Of a stretch of DNA of 64,000 bases, positions 44,351 through 52,188 are shown in pieces (the stretch's first letter is position 1; each line of letters opens with the position of its first letter). Source of the DNA: Bradyrhizobium diazoefficiens (lineage in GTDB: Bacteria; Pseudomonadota; Alphaproteobacteria; Rhizobiales; Xanthobacteraceae); contig NZ_CP067102.1 in assembly GCF_016616885.1 (NCBI RefSeq), positions 7,344,501 to 7,408,500 of the forward strand. The letters run 5' to 3'. A program made the translations under genes and the position numbers. A model generated the notes under the pieces. That model saw only the letters and a list, made by a program, of their open reading frames with translations, was not told the DNA's origin and did no database searches.

Positions 44351-44818
44351 ATGAGCCTGGAATCCGTTCGCGCCTTCTTCGCCGAGAAAGCCCCCGACAT
44401 AACAGTCATGGAATCCCCGATCAGTTCGGCGACCGTGACGCTGGCTGCTGAAGCCTATGGCGTCGCGCCCGGGATGATCGCCAAAACGCTGTCCTTACGG
44501 ATCGGCGAACGTGTGATCCTGATCGTCGCCGCCGGCACCTCACGCATGGACAACAAGAAGGTCAAGGCTGCGTTCGGCGGCAAGCCGAAGATGCTGGGGC
44601 TGGAAGAGGTCGCCGAGATCACCGGCCACGAGGTCGGCGGCGTCTGCCCGTTCGGGCTGAAGTCACCGCTGCCGGTCTATTGCGACGTTTCGCTGAAGAC
44701 CTTCGACATTGTGGTGCCGGCCGCGGGCTCGACCCACAGCGCCGTGCGCATCACGCCGGAGCGGTTGGCCGAGCTGACCGCGGCGGAGTGGGTCGATGTC
44801 TGCGAGCACAGACCTTAG
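44351..44818 (+). CDS. YbaK/EbsC-family aminoacyl-tRNA deacylase
   Basis: A 155-residue single-domain editing enzyme of the YbaK/ProX type, which hydrolyses wrongly charged Cys/Ala/Pro-tRNA. Family landmarks are MIAKTLSLRIGERVILIVAA, KKVKAAFGGKPKMLGLEEVA (with the catalytic Lys in AKT/NKK), EVGGVCPFGLKSPLPVYCDV and AGSTHSAVRITPERL. Length and motif order are standard. It is 64 bp downstream of the dehalogenase gene and may be read from the same promoter, though the two functions are not linked. Confidence 0.92.
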   Translation: MSLESVRAFFAEKAPDITVMESPISSATVTLAAEAYGVAPGMIAKTLSLRIGERVILIVAAGTSRMDNKKVKAAFGGKPKMLGLEEVAEITGHEVGGVCPFGLKSPLPVYCDVSLKTFDIVVPAAGSTHSAVRITPERLAELTAAEWVDVCEHRP

Positions 44819-45054
44819 ATCAGGCGGGCGTGAACCTATAAATCGCGGCGCGCAGATCTGGCGCACTTGATGCCCGCTATAATTCCGACAGCCGCGGAAA
44901 TGCCGACGTCGCTCGTGGTCCGGTCGGGGTCAGTCTCGACATTCTTGCAGTTAGCCGGCGGCGTCCGGTCCACCGCCAACTTCAGACATACCAATACACT
45001 GCGCCAGTTGAAGTGATGGGCCGGCAAAGTCCGAAATTTAGCTGATCTCGCGAG

Positions 45055-45330
45055 CTAGCCGCCCCAACCGCAGTAGGGACGGCAGCGATAGCGTGCGCTT
45101 TGCCAATGACCCCAGCCGTGGCGCCACCAGCCGAAACGCGCTTGAGCCAGATCTTGAGCCAAATCTTGGGCCAGATCTTGAGCCTGATCTTGGGCCAAAT
45201 CGCCCTCCTGCACCGTCGGCCTGGCGGCCCCGGACAGAGGCGTGACCGGTGCGGCCATTGCAGGCGCACCGAGCAATATCGCAGCGCCGATCATGACAAC
45301 AAGCGCTCCAGGAGTTTTGGTCACAGGCAT
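45055..45330 (-). CDS. Small exported protein with DLAQ repeats
   Basis: A 91-residue protein. The leader (MPVTKTPGALVVMIGAAILL, cleavage near AMAAP) is followed by a tetrapeptide repeat (QDLA repeated, with one QDQA) encoded by five tandem 12-bp units, then a Trp/His/Arg/Cys-rich end (WWRHGWGHW and CRPYCGWGG). This end occurs in many short Bradyrhizobium exported proteins. The ATG at 45330 follows GGAGGGAATGGC. Function unknown; the repeat number may vary between strains. Confidence 0.7.
   Translation of the reverse strand: MPVTKTPGALVVMIGAAILLGAPAMAAPVTPLSGAARPTVQEGDLAQDQAQDLAQDLAQDLAQARFGWWRHGWGHWQSARYRCRPYCGWGG
45141..45200. repeat. Five tandem copies of a 12-bp unit
   Basis: Units read CTTGAGCCAGAT with small variations (GAGCC/GGGCC, CAGAT/CAAAT/TGAT). 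The repeat is in frame within the small exported protein gene and encodes QDLA. Confidence 0.9.
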
Positions 45331-45486
45331 GCCATTCCCTCCAATGCTCAATTTTCGACCGCACTCGGCTGACTGCGATTCGTTGCGCGGTTGTGACGAG
45401 TTTGGGGCCGGCACTGGTCGCAAAACGACCATGGCACTGGATGCGACGCTTGATGCCGATGCGTTAGGGAGGCTACCATATGGCCG

Positions 45487-46320
45487 ATGCCCGACGATAA
45501 GGTCAAACGACGGCTGACCACCGTGCTGTGCGCTGATGTGTACGGCTATTCTCGCCTCATGGAAGCAGATGAGGCGGGAACGCTGGAGACGCTCCGCCGC
45601 TACCGCACCTCCATTGCGGGATTGGTGGAGCGTCATGACGGCCGCATCGTGAATACCTGGGGCGATGCTGTGATCGCCGAATTCGCCAGCGTCGTCGAGG
45701 CCGTGCAATGCGCGGTCGAGATCCAGCAGGAAATTTCCAACCAGGATTCAGACCCGCCTCGCGCGCACCCGATGCGGTTTCGCATCGGCATCAATCTCGG
45801 GGATGTGATGGTGGACGGCTCCGACATCTATGGCGACGGGGTCAATATCGCGTCGCGGCTGCAAGAACTCGCCGAACCCGGCGGCGTCGTGATCTCGAGC
45901 TCAGTCTACGATCAGGTGCACAACAAGCTATCCGTTGGCTTCGACTGTCTCGGCCAGCGACCCATGAAAAACATTGCTCCGGTGACGAGCTATCGTCTGA
46001 CCTTGGGCGGTCAAACCGCCGGGCGAGGGAGCTTTGCGGTCAACGAAAGCCCAACTCGGCGGGAGGAAGCCGGTCGCCTGCGGATGGGCGACAGGCATGA
46101 GCCATCCTCGTGGATGGGTGTCGTCTCGGGTTGGCTGGCCAAACTGCCCCGACCGGTTGCAGCGGCCCTCACGGTGTCGGCCTTTCTGATTCTGATCAAT
46201 CTTTTTACCGGCGCGCATAAGATCTGGTTCCATTGGCCCGTCGCAGCCATCCTCTTCGGTGTCCTCATGCGGACAGCGCTCGGACGTCGACCTGGGTCGG
46301 ACAGCAAGGAGGAGCGCTGA
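45487..46320 (+). CDS. Class III nucleotide cyclase with a C-terminal two-helix membrane domain
   Basis: A 277-residue protein. The cyclase domain covers about residues 8-165: VLCADVYGYSRLMEADEAGT gives the first metal Asp, NTWGDAVIAEF the second, and GINLGDVMVDGSDIYGDGVN with RLQELAEPGGVVISSSVYDQ the core. The C-terminal part has two hydrophobic helices (PVAAALTVSAFLILINLF and WPVAAILFGVLMRTAL) like a 2TM domain; a membrane-bound homodimer would make cAMP (or cGMP). The 5' end is odd: the ribosome binding site AGGGAGG (45466) points to an ATG at 45480 that opens MADARR, the usual family start, but runs into a stop; see findings. Confidence 0.82.
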   Translation: MPDDKVKRRLTTVLCADVYGYSRLMEADEAGTLETLRRYRTSIAGLVERHDGRIVNTWGDAVIAEFASVVEAVQCAVEIQQEISNQDSDPPRAHPMRFRIGINLGDVMVDGSDIYGDGVNIASRLQELAEPGGVVISSSVYDQVHNKLSVGFDCLGQRPMKNIAPVTSYRLTLGGQTAGRGSFAVNESPTRREEAGRLRMGDRHEPSSWMGVVSGWLAKLPRPVAAALTVSAFLILINLFTGAHKIWFHWPVAAILFGVLMRTALGRRPGSDSKEER

Positions 46321-46388
46321 ACGAGGCGGCACGACCGCATCTTCGCGCCTGCTACTGCGCACTATTCCGGATCATGCTCCAGCCGGCG

Positions 46389-46739
46389 CTAATCGTCGTC
46401 ATAGTCATAGGGCCGCGGCTGCGCCTGCGGAGGTGGCGGCGGATTGTTATAGCGCGGCGGCGCAGCCCGATTGCGCGGGACCGGTTGCGGCGGCGGCATC
46501 TGATTATTGGACTGGAACACCGCGCGGCAGCCGCTCGAGAGCTGCGGCGTGTTTTGCCGCAGGCAGGCCGTGATGCGGCTCACATCCGGAATCTGATCGC
46601 TGCACAGGCGCCAGACATCAGGCGTGCAGGCCATCTGCTGCTCCATGGTTCCGCGATATTCTTCGGCGGACGCAGCGCTCTGCGCGACGATGCCGCCAAT
46701 CGCAAGCGCCACACCCAGCGCAATTCGCTGTGTTGTCAT
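46389..46739 (-). CDS. Exported cysteine-rich protein with proline-rich tail
   Basis: A 116-residue protein with a leader ending SAASAEE. The region of about residues 36-75 shows four cysteines spaced as in cysteine-rich GLG1-type repeats: MACTPDVWRLCSDQIPDVSR then ITACLRQNTPQLSSGCRAVF. The tail is Pro/Gln/Tyr-rich and ends DYDDD. Several proteins of this kind occur in Bradyrhizobium genomes; their role is unknown. The ATG at 46739 follows GGAAGGGATCGTGAC. Confidence 0.75.
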   Translation of the reverse strand: MTTQRIALGVALAIGGIVAQSAASAEEYRGTMEQQMACTPDVWRLCSDQIPDVSRITACLRQNTPQLSSGCRAVFQSNNQMPPPQPVPRNRAAPPRYNNPPPPPQAQPRPYDYDDD

Positions 46740-46834
46740 GTCACGATCCCTTCCGAGTCTCTCGAATTCTCCCCAATCAATGAGACGCGGACAGGTTCTG
46801 GCCCAACAAAAAAATGTGAAAACTCCGCTGGAAC

Positions 46835-47208
46835 CTATTCGACCCGGCCGATCTTCCTGACCGCCGCGATCAGCCGGGCGCTGTCGGTCGCGACGAAGTC
46901 GGAGAACGCCGGAGCATCCTGATAGGCAACGAGGCTGCCAGAGGCAGCGAAGGTCCTGAGCACGTCAGGGCTCGTCATCACCGGCGCCATCGCTTCGCGC
47001 AGGCGGCTTGCAATCGGCGCAGGAAGCGAGCTCTGCGCAAACAGACCGGCCCAGATGTACATTTCCACATCCTTGTAGCCTAGCTCCTGGAAGGCACGAT
47101 CATGGTGATGTTGCGCACCGGATAAGTTTGGGCGGAGGCATGCTCTGGTAACGCGGCCCGCAACAACGGCAATGCGGCAACGGCACGCAAGACGTCACGT
47201 CGATCCAT
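46835..47208 (-). pseudogene. TctC (Bug-family) solute-binding protein gene with internal deletion
   Basis: On the minus strand the gene opens with MDRRDVLRAVAALPLLRAAL, a Tat/Sec-type leader, then YPVRNITMIVP, the first strand of Bug-family binding proteins. The frame then stops. In another frame the end of the same family follows at once: LQELGYKDVEMYIWAGLFA, then LPAPIASRLREAMAPVMTS and AAVRKIGRVE to the stop. Bug proteins have about 320 residues; the remaining codons make about 120, so some 190-200 codons were lost and the frame shifted at the join (near 47090). No TctA/TctB genes are near. Confidence 0.85.
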
Positions 47209-47355
47209 GGCAGCCCCCTCCCCTTATTTTCTTGTTTCAGCTCCAGCCTAGCGCGCCGATTGGCAAGAACAAGCTGTTTACGAAGCGTTAGCCATGTCCG
47301 CCCCGCTCCGGAACGCATCCCCTGCACCCTCCGTTGCTTCGCCAGGGAGTGTGCC

Positions 47356-47613
47356 ATGGGAAAATACGCGACCATCGACGTGGCGCTGGACGAGATGCTG
47401 GTGAATCTCGCAGCGATCGTCCTGCGGCTTTCAAAGCCCGAAGTGACGCGAACGCCGGAAGCGCGCCGCGCCCTGGCGCAATCGGTCCATCAATACGCGG
47501 TGTGCGCCGCGCGCTCGACCGACCCGCGTGTTCATGACTTGAAGTCGCAGCTGGAAAAGACACTGAAGACGAGCCTGCGCATTGTCGCGATCGACGGCGT
47601 GAAGATGTTGTAG
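47356..47613 (+). CDS. Small protein of unknown function (85 residues)
   Basis: An 85-residue, mainly helical protein without leader: VALDEMLVNLAAIVLRLSKP, ARRALAQSVHQYAVCAARST and VHDLKSQLEKTLKTSLRIVA. Third-position G/C bias supports coding. The ATG at 47356 lies 9 bases after AGGGAG. I do not recognise the family. It lies between the TctC pseudogene and a half copy of palindromic repeat family 1. Confidence 0.55.
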   Translation: MGKYATIDVALDEMLVNLAAIVLRLSKPEVTRTPEARRALAQSVHQYAVCAARSTDPRVHDLKSQLEKTLKTSLRIVAIDGVKML

Positions 47614-47645
47614 TTGAACGTCGTGAGTCTCACCGCGGAAAGATT

Positions 47646-47680
47646 CTGGATTGCCTCGTCGCTCCGCTCCTCGCAATGAA
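47646..47680. repeat. Half copy of palindromic repeat family 1
   Basis: CTGGATTGCCTCGTCGCTCC followed by GCTCCTCGCAATGA matches one arm of the element at 11524-11612 with a few changes; the other arm is missing. Confidence 0.8.
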
Positions 47681-47704
47681 GGAGGTCGTTGAGGGCTACT
47701 CGTC

Positions 47705-48640
47705 CTACGACGCCTTTGCCTTCACGCGCGGCTTCCGCTTGCAGGTGCCCGGCAGCTTCGCTGCGAGAAAATCGCCGAGCGCTTCGACGCGGGCGGGGCG
47801 CGGGCCGCCGGGCGGGGTGACGAGGTGCACGGCGCCTTCGGCCTGCTTCCAGTCCTTCAGGATCACTTCGACCGCACCAGAGGAGATCGCATCGCCGACA
47901 ATGAATTCAGGCAGCTCGGCGATGCCGAGACCGGCGATCAGCGAGGGCATCACGGCCTCGCCATTGTTGACGCGAAGCTGGCCGCCGGGGCGGACGCTGG
48001 CCTGCTCGCCGGCGGAATTGGTGTAGTGCCAGATGTTCGGCGTCGAGAGGTAGGCGTAGCTGAAGCATTTGTGTTCGGCGAGGTGCATCGGATGCGTCGG
48101 CCGGCCGTGCGTCTTGAGGTAGGATGGCGCGGCCACCGTGAAGCGCGGCATGGTGAAGAGCCGCCGTGCGATCAGCGAGGAATCCGGCAGCCGGGCGATC
48201 CGTATCGCCATGTCAAAACCTTCGCCGATGAGATCAACGGTCGCATCGCTCAAATGCAGATCGACCGAGACCTCCGGATAGGTCTCGAAAAATTCCGGCA
48301 GCAGCGGCGCCACCGCCTTGATCCCGAACGTCATCGGCACCGCGAGCCGCACCAGGCCGCGCGGCGCCACCGATTGCGCCAGCGCCTCATTCTCGGCCGC
48401 CTCGCCGTCGGCGAGCAGGCGCGTCGCGCGGTCGGCAAGCTTGTGCCCGGCATCTGTCAGCGCCAGCCGGCGCGAGGTGCGGTTGAACAGGCGGGCGCCG
48501 AGCCGCTCCTCCAGGCGGGTTACGGCCTTCGACACCGTAGCCTTGGACATTGTGAGCTCGCTCGCGGCGCCCGCAAACGACCGTAATTCCACGACTTTTG
48601 CGAAAATCGCGAGCGCCTCGAAATCGGGGAGTTTGGCCAT
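47705..48640 (-). CDS. LysR-family transcriptional regulator
   Basis: A 311-residue LysR-type regulator. The winged-helix part shows ALAIFAKVVELRSFAGAASE, LTMSKATVSKAVTRLEERLG and ARLFNRTSRRLALTDAG at residues 7-60. The co-inducer part contains LVRLAVPMTFGIKAVAPLLP and GFDMAIRIARLPDSSLIARR. It is divergent from the SDR-pirin-WrbA genes, with 116 bp between starts, and so very likely controls them. Relatives in this arrangement respond to quinones or redox-active compounds; the effector is not known here. Confidence 0.93.
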   Translation of the reverse strand: MAKLPDFEALAIFAKVVELRSFAGAASELTMSKATVSKAVTRLEERLGARLFNRTSRRLALTDAGHKLADRATRLLADGEAAENEALAQSVAPRGLVRLAVPMTFGIKAVAPLLPEFFETYPEVSVDLHLSDATVDLIGEGFDMAIRIARLPDSSLIARRLFTMPRFTVAAPSYLKTHGRPTHPMHLAEHKCFSYAYLSTPNIWHYTNSAGEQASVRPGGQLRVNNGEAVMPSLIAGLGIAELPEFIVGDAISSGAVEVILKDWKQAEGAVHLVTPPGGPRPARVEALGDFLAAKLPGTCKRKPRVKAKAS

Positions 48641-48756
48641 GGCAACGGTCCAATAAGGGTATTTGGGGAAACAATGTGTTTCGACAGTTTCTATTTCTAT
48701 ACCACGGGCGGAGGCTTATCCAAGGGTCATCAGAAATTCAGGACTGGAGACATCCA

Positions 48757-49509
48757 ATGACCAAGAAGCTCTCAGGCAAGGTTGCCCTCGTCATCGGCGG
48801 CTCGCGCGGCATCGGCGCGGCCTCTGCCCGCGCTCTCGCCGATCAAGGCGCGGACGTCGCCATCAGCTACGTCGCCTCGCCCGAGAAGGCCGAGGCTGTC
48901 GTCAGCGAGCTGAAGGCCCGGGGCGTCAAGGCCCGCGCCTTTAAGGCAGACTAAGCCTCGGCCAAGGATGTGACGAAGCTCGTCAACGACGTCGCCAAGG
49001 AATTCGGCCATCTCGACATTCTCGTCAACAACGCCGGCGTCGCCAATGGCGGCGCGATCGACGACGCCAACGCCGACACGGCCGCGCTGGAGCGGCAGGA
49101 CCAGGTCAATGTGCATGGCGTGATCGCGGCGATCCGCGCCGCCTCGCAATTGATGGGTGAAGGCGGCCGTATCGTCACCGTCGGTTCGATGCTCGCCGAC
49201 CGCGCCTCATTCCCGGGCCTTGCCGACTACGTCGCCACCAAGTCGGCCGTGGTCGGTTACACCAAAGGCGCGGCGCGCGATCTCGGCCCACGCGGCATCA
49301 CTGTGAACGTGGTGCAGCCCGGCTCGATCGACACCGACATGAACCCGAAGAACGGCGGCGAATTCGCCGAGACCCAGCGCAAGCTGCACGCGCTGCAGCG
49401 CTTCGGCAGGCCTGAGGAAGTCGCCGCCGGCGTCGTCTTCCTCGCCAGCCCGGAAGCCTCCTTCGTCACCGGCACCGTGCTCAATGTCGATGGCGGGTTT
49501 GGCGCCTGA
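48757..49509 (+). pseudogene. SDR-family oxidoreductase gene broken by an in-frame stop
   Basis: A complete 250-codon short-chain dehydrogenase frame apart from one TAA at 48952-48954 (codon 66). Before it lie GKVALVIGGSRGIGAASARA and VSELKARGVKARAFKAD; after it DVTKLVNDVAKEFGHLDILV with NNAGVA, the Ser in TVGSMLADRA, YVATKSAVVGYTKGAARDLG (catalytic Tyr and Lys) and VNVDGGFGA-type end (LNVDGGFGA). Homologues carry Gln at this place (ADQ), so CAA to TAA explains the stop. Without read-through the protein ends after the NAD-binding part. Either a recent pseudogene or a sequencing error. It is the first gene of the pirin-WrbA operon. Confidence 0.88.
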
Positions 49510-49548
49510 TCCAGGCGCCACCACCGTCCAAATCAGGGAATTACGCAG

Positions 49549-50247
49549 ATGATCGAACTCAGACCCTTTGCAAGACTCGGCGGCGCCGATCACGGCTGGC
49601 TCAAGGCCAAGCATCACTTCTCCTTCGCAAGTCATTATGACCCGAACAACATGGGTCACGGCGCCTTGCGGGTGTGGAACGACGACGAGATCGCGCCGAA
49701 CACCGGCTTTCCCGCCCATCCCCACGCCAACATGGAGATCATCACCTATGTGCGCGAAGGCGCGATCACCCATCAGGACAGCCTCGGCAACGAGGGCCGC
49801 ACCGAAGCGGGCGACGTGCAGGTGATGAGCGCCGGCAGCGGCATCCGTCACTCCGAGTACAACCTCGAGCCAACGCAGACCCGGATCTTCCAGATCTGGA
49901 TCGAGCCGAATGCGCGCGGGGGACAGCCGACCTGGGGCTCAAAACCGTTTCCGAAGGCGGATCGCTCCGGCAAGCTCATCACCATTGCGAGCGGCATCGC
50001 GGGTGACACGGACGCGCTGCCGATCCGCGCCGACGCGCGGGTGCTCGCCACCACGCTGAAGGCCGGCGAGAGCGCGGAGTACGAGCCGCAAAAGGCGCGG
50101 CACCTCTATCTCGTGCCGGCCGCAGGCGCGGTCGAAATCAACGGCGTGCGGGTCAATGCCCGCGACGGCGCCGCGATCCGCGACGAGGCCAGGCTGAAGA
50201 TCACGGCGCTCGAAGACTCTGAGATCGTGCTCGTCGACGCGGCGTGA
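49549..50247 (+). CDS. Pirin-family protein (YhhW/quercetinase-like)
   Basis: A 232-residue bicupin of the pirin family; E. coli YhhW has quercetin 2,3-dioxygenase activity. The metal-binding motif is visible: [20 protein letters not shown] with His residues and later [20 protein letters not shown] (Glu and His). [16 protein letters not shown] and the C-terminal cupin with [17 protein letters not shown] complete it. Start 49549 follows AGGGAATTACGCAG. It lies 39 bp behind the SDR frame and 59 bp before wrbA, so one operon is likely. Confidence 0.93.
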   Translation: MIELRPFARLGGADHGWLKAKHHFSFASHYDPNNMGHGALRVWNDDEIAPNTGFPAHPHANMEIITYVREGAITHQDSLGNEGRTEAGDVQVMSAGSGIRHSEYNLEPTQTRIFQIWIEPNARGGQPTWGSKPFPKADRSGKLITIASGIAGDTDALPIRADARVLATTLKAGESAEYEPQKARHLYLVPAAGAVEINGVRVNARDGAAIRDEARLKITALEDSEIVLVDAA

Positions 50248-50306
50248 ACCGTATCATTTGTCGGAGCAATCACGAACATTCACTGATCACCCCAACGGAG
50301 ACCACC

Positions 50307-50906
50307 ATGACCAAAGTTCTCGTCCTCTATTATTCCGCCTATGGCCACATCGAAGCGATGGCGAATGCCGTCGCTGAAGGCGCGCGCGAAGCCGGCGCCA
50401 CCGTCGACATCAAGCGCGTGCCCGAGCTGGTGCCGGCCGAGGTCGCAAAGGCCTCTTATTACAAGGTCGATCAGGCCGCCCCTGTCGCCAGGATCGAGGA
50501 CCTCACCAACTACGACGCGATCATCGTCGGCACCGGCACCCGCTTCGGCCGCATGGCCTCGCAGATGGCGAACTTCCTCGATCAGGCCGGCGGTCTCTGG
50601 GCCAAGGGCGCGCTGCATGGCAAGGTCGGCGGTGCCTTCACCGCAAGCGCGACCCAGCATGGCGGCCAGGAGACGACGCTGTTCTCGATCATCACCAACC
50701 TCCTGCATTTCGGCATGGTGATCGTCGGCATGAACTATGGCTTTGCCGGCCAGATGAAGCTCGACGAGGTCACCGGTGGTGCGCCCTACGGCGCCACCAC
50801 GATCACCGGCGGCGACGGCAGCCGCCAGCCTAGCGCCAACGAGCTCGCCGGCGCGCGTTATCAGGGACGTCAGATCGCGGAGACCGCCAAAAAGCTTCAG
50901 GGATGA
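50307..50906 (+). CDS. wrbA: NAD(P)H:quinone oxidoreductase WrbA
   Basis: WrbA is an FMN-dependent flavodoxin-like enzyme that reduces quinones by two electrons and prevents redox cycling. The 199 residues match the family length exactly. Motifs: [20 protein letters not shown] for the FMN phosphate, [40 protein letters not shown] and [20 protein letters not shown], then [10 protein letters not shown] at the end. The ATG at 50307 follows ACGGAG. Position behind pirin and divergent LysR fits a quinone-stress operon. A terminator hairpin follows at 50959. Confidence 0.96.
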   Translation: MTKVLVLYYSAYGHIEAMANAVAEGAREAGATVDIKRVPELVPAEVAKASYYKVDQAAPVARIEDLTNYDAIIVGTGTRFGRMASQMANFLDQAGGLWAKGALHGKVGGAFTASATQHGGQETTLFSIITNLLHFGMVIVGMNYGFAGQMKLDEVTGGAPYGATTITGGDGSRQPSANELAGARYQGRQIAETAKKLQG

Positions 50907-50958
50907 GCTGCATGGCTAAGCTTAAGCTCCAAAACCAGCTGCATGGCTGATGCGACGC

Positions 50959-50989
50959 GGGCGGCATTCTCCCGAGGGAATGCCGCCCC
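50959..50989 (+). terminator. Terminator hairpin after wrbA
   Basis: GGGCGGCATTC pairs perfectly with GAATGCCGCCC over 11 bp, loop TCCCGAGG, about 50 bp after the wrbA stop. The tail is C/A/T-mixed. Confidence 0.7.
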
Positions 50990-51022
50990 ATCTATGTCTG
51001 CAGAAACGATATACGAGACGCA

Positions 51023-51070
51023 GGACTTGCGAGACAAAGGACTTACGAGACAAAGGACTTGCGACACGAA
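51023..51070. repeat. Three tandem copies of a 16-bp unit
   Basis: GGACTTGCGAGACAAA, GGACTTACGAGACAAA, GGACTTGCGACACGAA. A direct repeat just before the small frame at 51070. Confidence 0.85.
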
Positions 51071-51204
51071 TGGCTTTCGAACTTCTCTTGATTGCGCAGA
51101 TGATCCGCAGGCCCGCCCAGGCGCTTGCGCGCCGCTGGTACTGCCGCAGCCTGTTCCGCGCCTCGCGCGGCCGGTTTCACTGTGCCGGGTGCGCAGGATA
51201 TTAA
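51070..51204 (+). CDS. Possible very small Arg/Cys-rich protein (44 residues)
   Basis: A short frame: MAFELLLIAQMIRRPAQALA, then RRWYCRSLFRASRGRFHCAG and CAGY. Its base composition fits coding DNA, but no clear ribosome binding site precedes it, and the tandem repeat before it makes chance expansion possible. I do not recognise it. Treat as a low-confidence candidate. Confidence 0.3.
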   Translation: MAFELLLIAQMIRRPAQALARRWYCRSLFRASRGRFHCAGCAGY

Positions 51205-51208
51205 TCGG

Positions 51209-52093
51209 TCAGGCCTGCGTGATGTCCGCGTGCGGCGGGATGCTGACGGCGCGCGCCGACGCGGGCGCGGTTGAAAGCCACCAGCCATCGCCGGCAAACC
51301 AGCAGCTCTCGTCGGGCGCGTCCCCTCGCCGCAGCGACTGCACGCCCTCCCATCCCCTCGCGAATGCCTCGGCCAGTCGCCGGCCCGCCTCCGCATCCTG
51401 GAGTCCCGCGCAGCCGATGAACTGGGCGCGGCTCAGGAATTTCGCCGGCCAGGCCGCGCCCTGCTCCGGGCGCGTGATCATCAACATGCCGCCGAGCATG
51501 CCCACCGGGGCCAGCGGAAACACGAGCCGGCCGCCAGGGCGCAACGCCTCCAGCCATTCCATGGCCGGCTGCGCCGCGCCCGCACAGACATAGATCACGT
51601 CGACGCTGGGCAGATCGGACGCAATGCCCGAGCGCTCGCGCAGCTCGACCGTGGCGATGCCCTTCAAATTCTCGCGCGCAAGCCCCGCCAAGCGCTCGTC
51701 GATCTCATAGGCGTAGACGCGTCCATTGGGCCCGGCAAGCTCGGCGAGGATCGCCGTGTAGTAGCCCGTGCCCGCGCCGATCTGGAGCACGGTCTCGCCT
51801 TCCCTGACACCGCAGCCGCTGAGCCAATGAGCGTGTGCGCCGGGCATGCCGATGTTGATGCCCCGCGCCGGATCCAGCGCCAGCAGCGCGTTCTGATAGA
51901 GGAAGGCGGGATCGTCATCGGGCGTCACGACATAGGGATGGCCGCCTAATGCGATCGACCACGGCCCGGGCCCGGCGAAGGGTTCGCGCCGCACGTTGCG
52001 AAAGGCCTGCTCGAGACGAGGGTCCGTGGCCTTGGCCGCGGCGCAGATCAACTGCGCATAGAATGTGCGATATTTGTCCGAACGATCGTGCAT
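51209..52093 (-). CDS. Protein-L-isoaspartate O-methyltransferase-like methyltransferase
   Basis: A 294-residue class I SAM-dependent methyltransferase related to PCMT. The SAM motif is VLQIGAGTGYYTAILAELAG, followed by VYAYEIDERLAGLARENLKG; VDVIYVCAGAAQP and LRPGGRLVFPLAP are motifs II and III. The N-terminal YQNALLALDPARGINIGMPG region replaces the usual PCMT substrate segment, and an 80-residue C-terminal extension is present, so the substrate may differ from isoaspartyl protein. The ATG at 52093 follows AGGAGGCGAC, an excellent ribosome binding site. It is the last of four same-strand genes in the polysaccharide locus. Confidence 0.85.
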   Translation of the reverse strand: MHDRSDKYRTFYAQLICAAAKATDPRLEQAFRNVRREPFAGPGPWSIALGGHPYVVTPDDDPAFLYQNALLALDPARGINIGMPGAHAHWLSGCGVREGETVLQIGAGTGYYTAILAELAGPNGRVYAYEIDERLAGLARENLKGIATVELRERSGIASDLPSVDVIYVCAGAAQPAMEWLEALRPGGRLVFPLAPVGMLGGMLMITRPEQGAAWPAKFLSRAQFIGCAGLQDAEAGRRLAEAFARGWEGVQSLRRGDAPDESCWFAGDGWWLSTAPASARAVSIPPHADITQA

Positions 52094-52188
52094 GTCGCCT
52101 CCTGGCTGAGGAGGTCACGATAGCACAACGAATGCGATCTTCGAGTGACCGCTGCAACCAGCGGAGCCGCGCGATTCAGCGTGGCGAT

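Noticed and set aside
51023..51070. Three 16-bp direct repeats considered as a CRISPR-like array
   Set aside because: No spacers between units; a simple tandem repeat. No CRISPR array or cas gene was found anywhere in the window.
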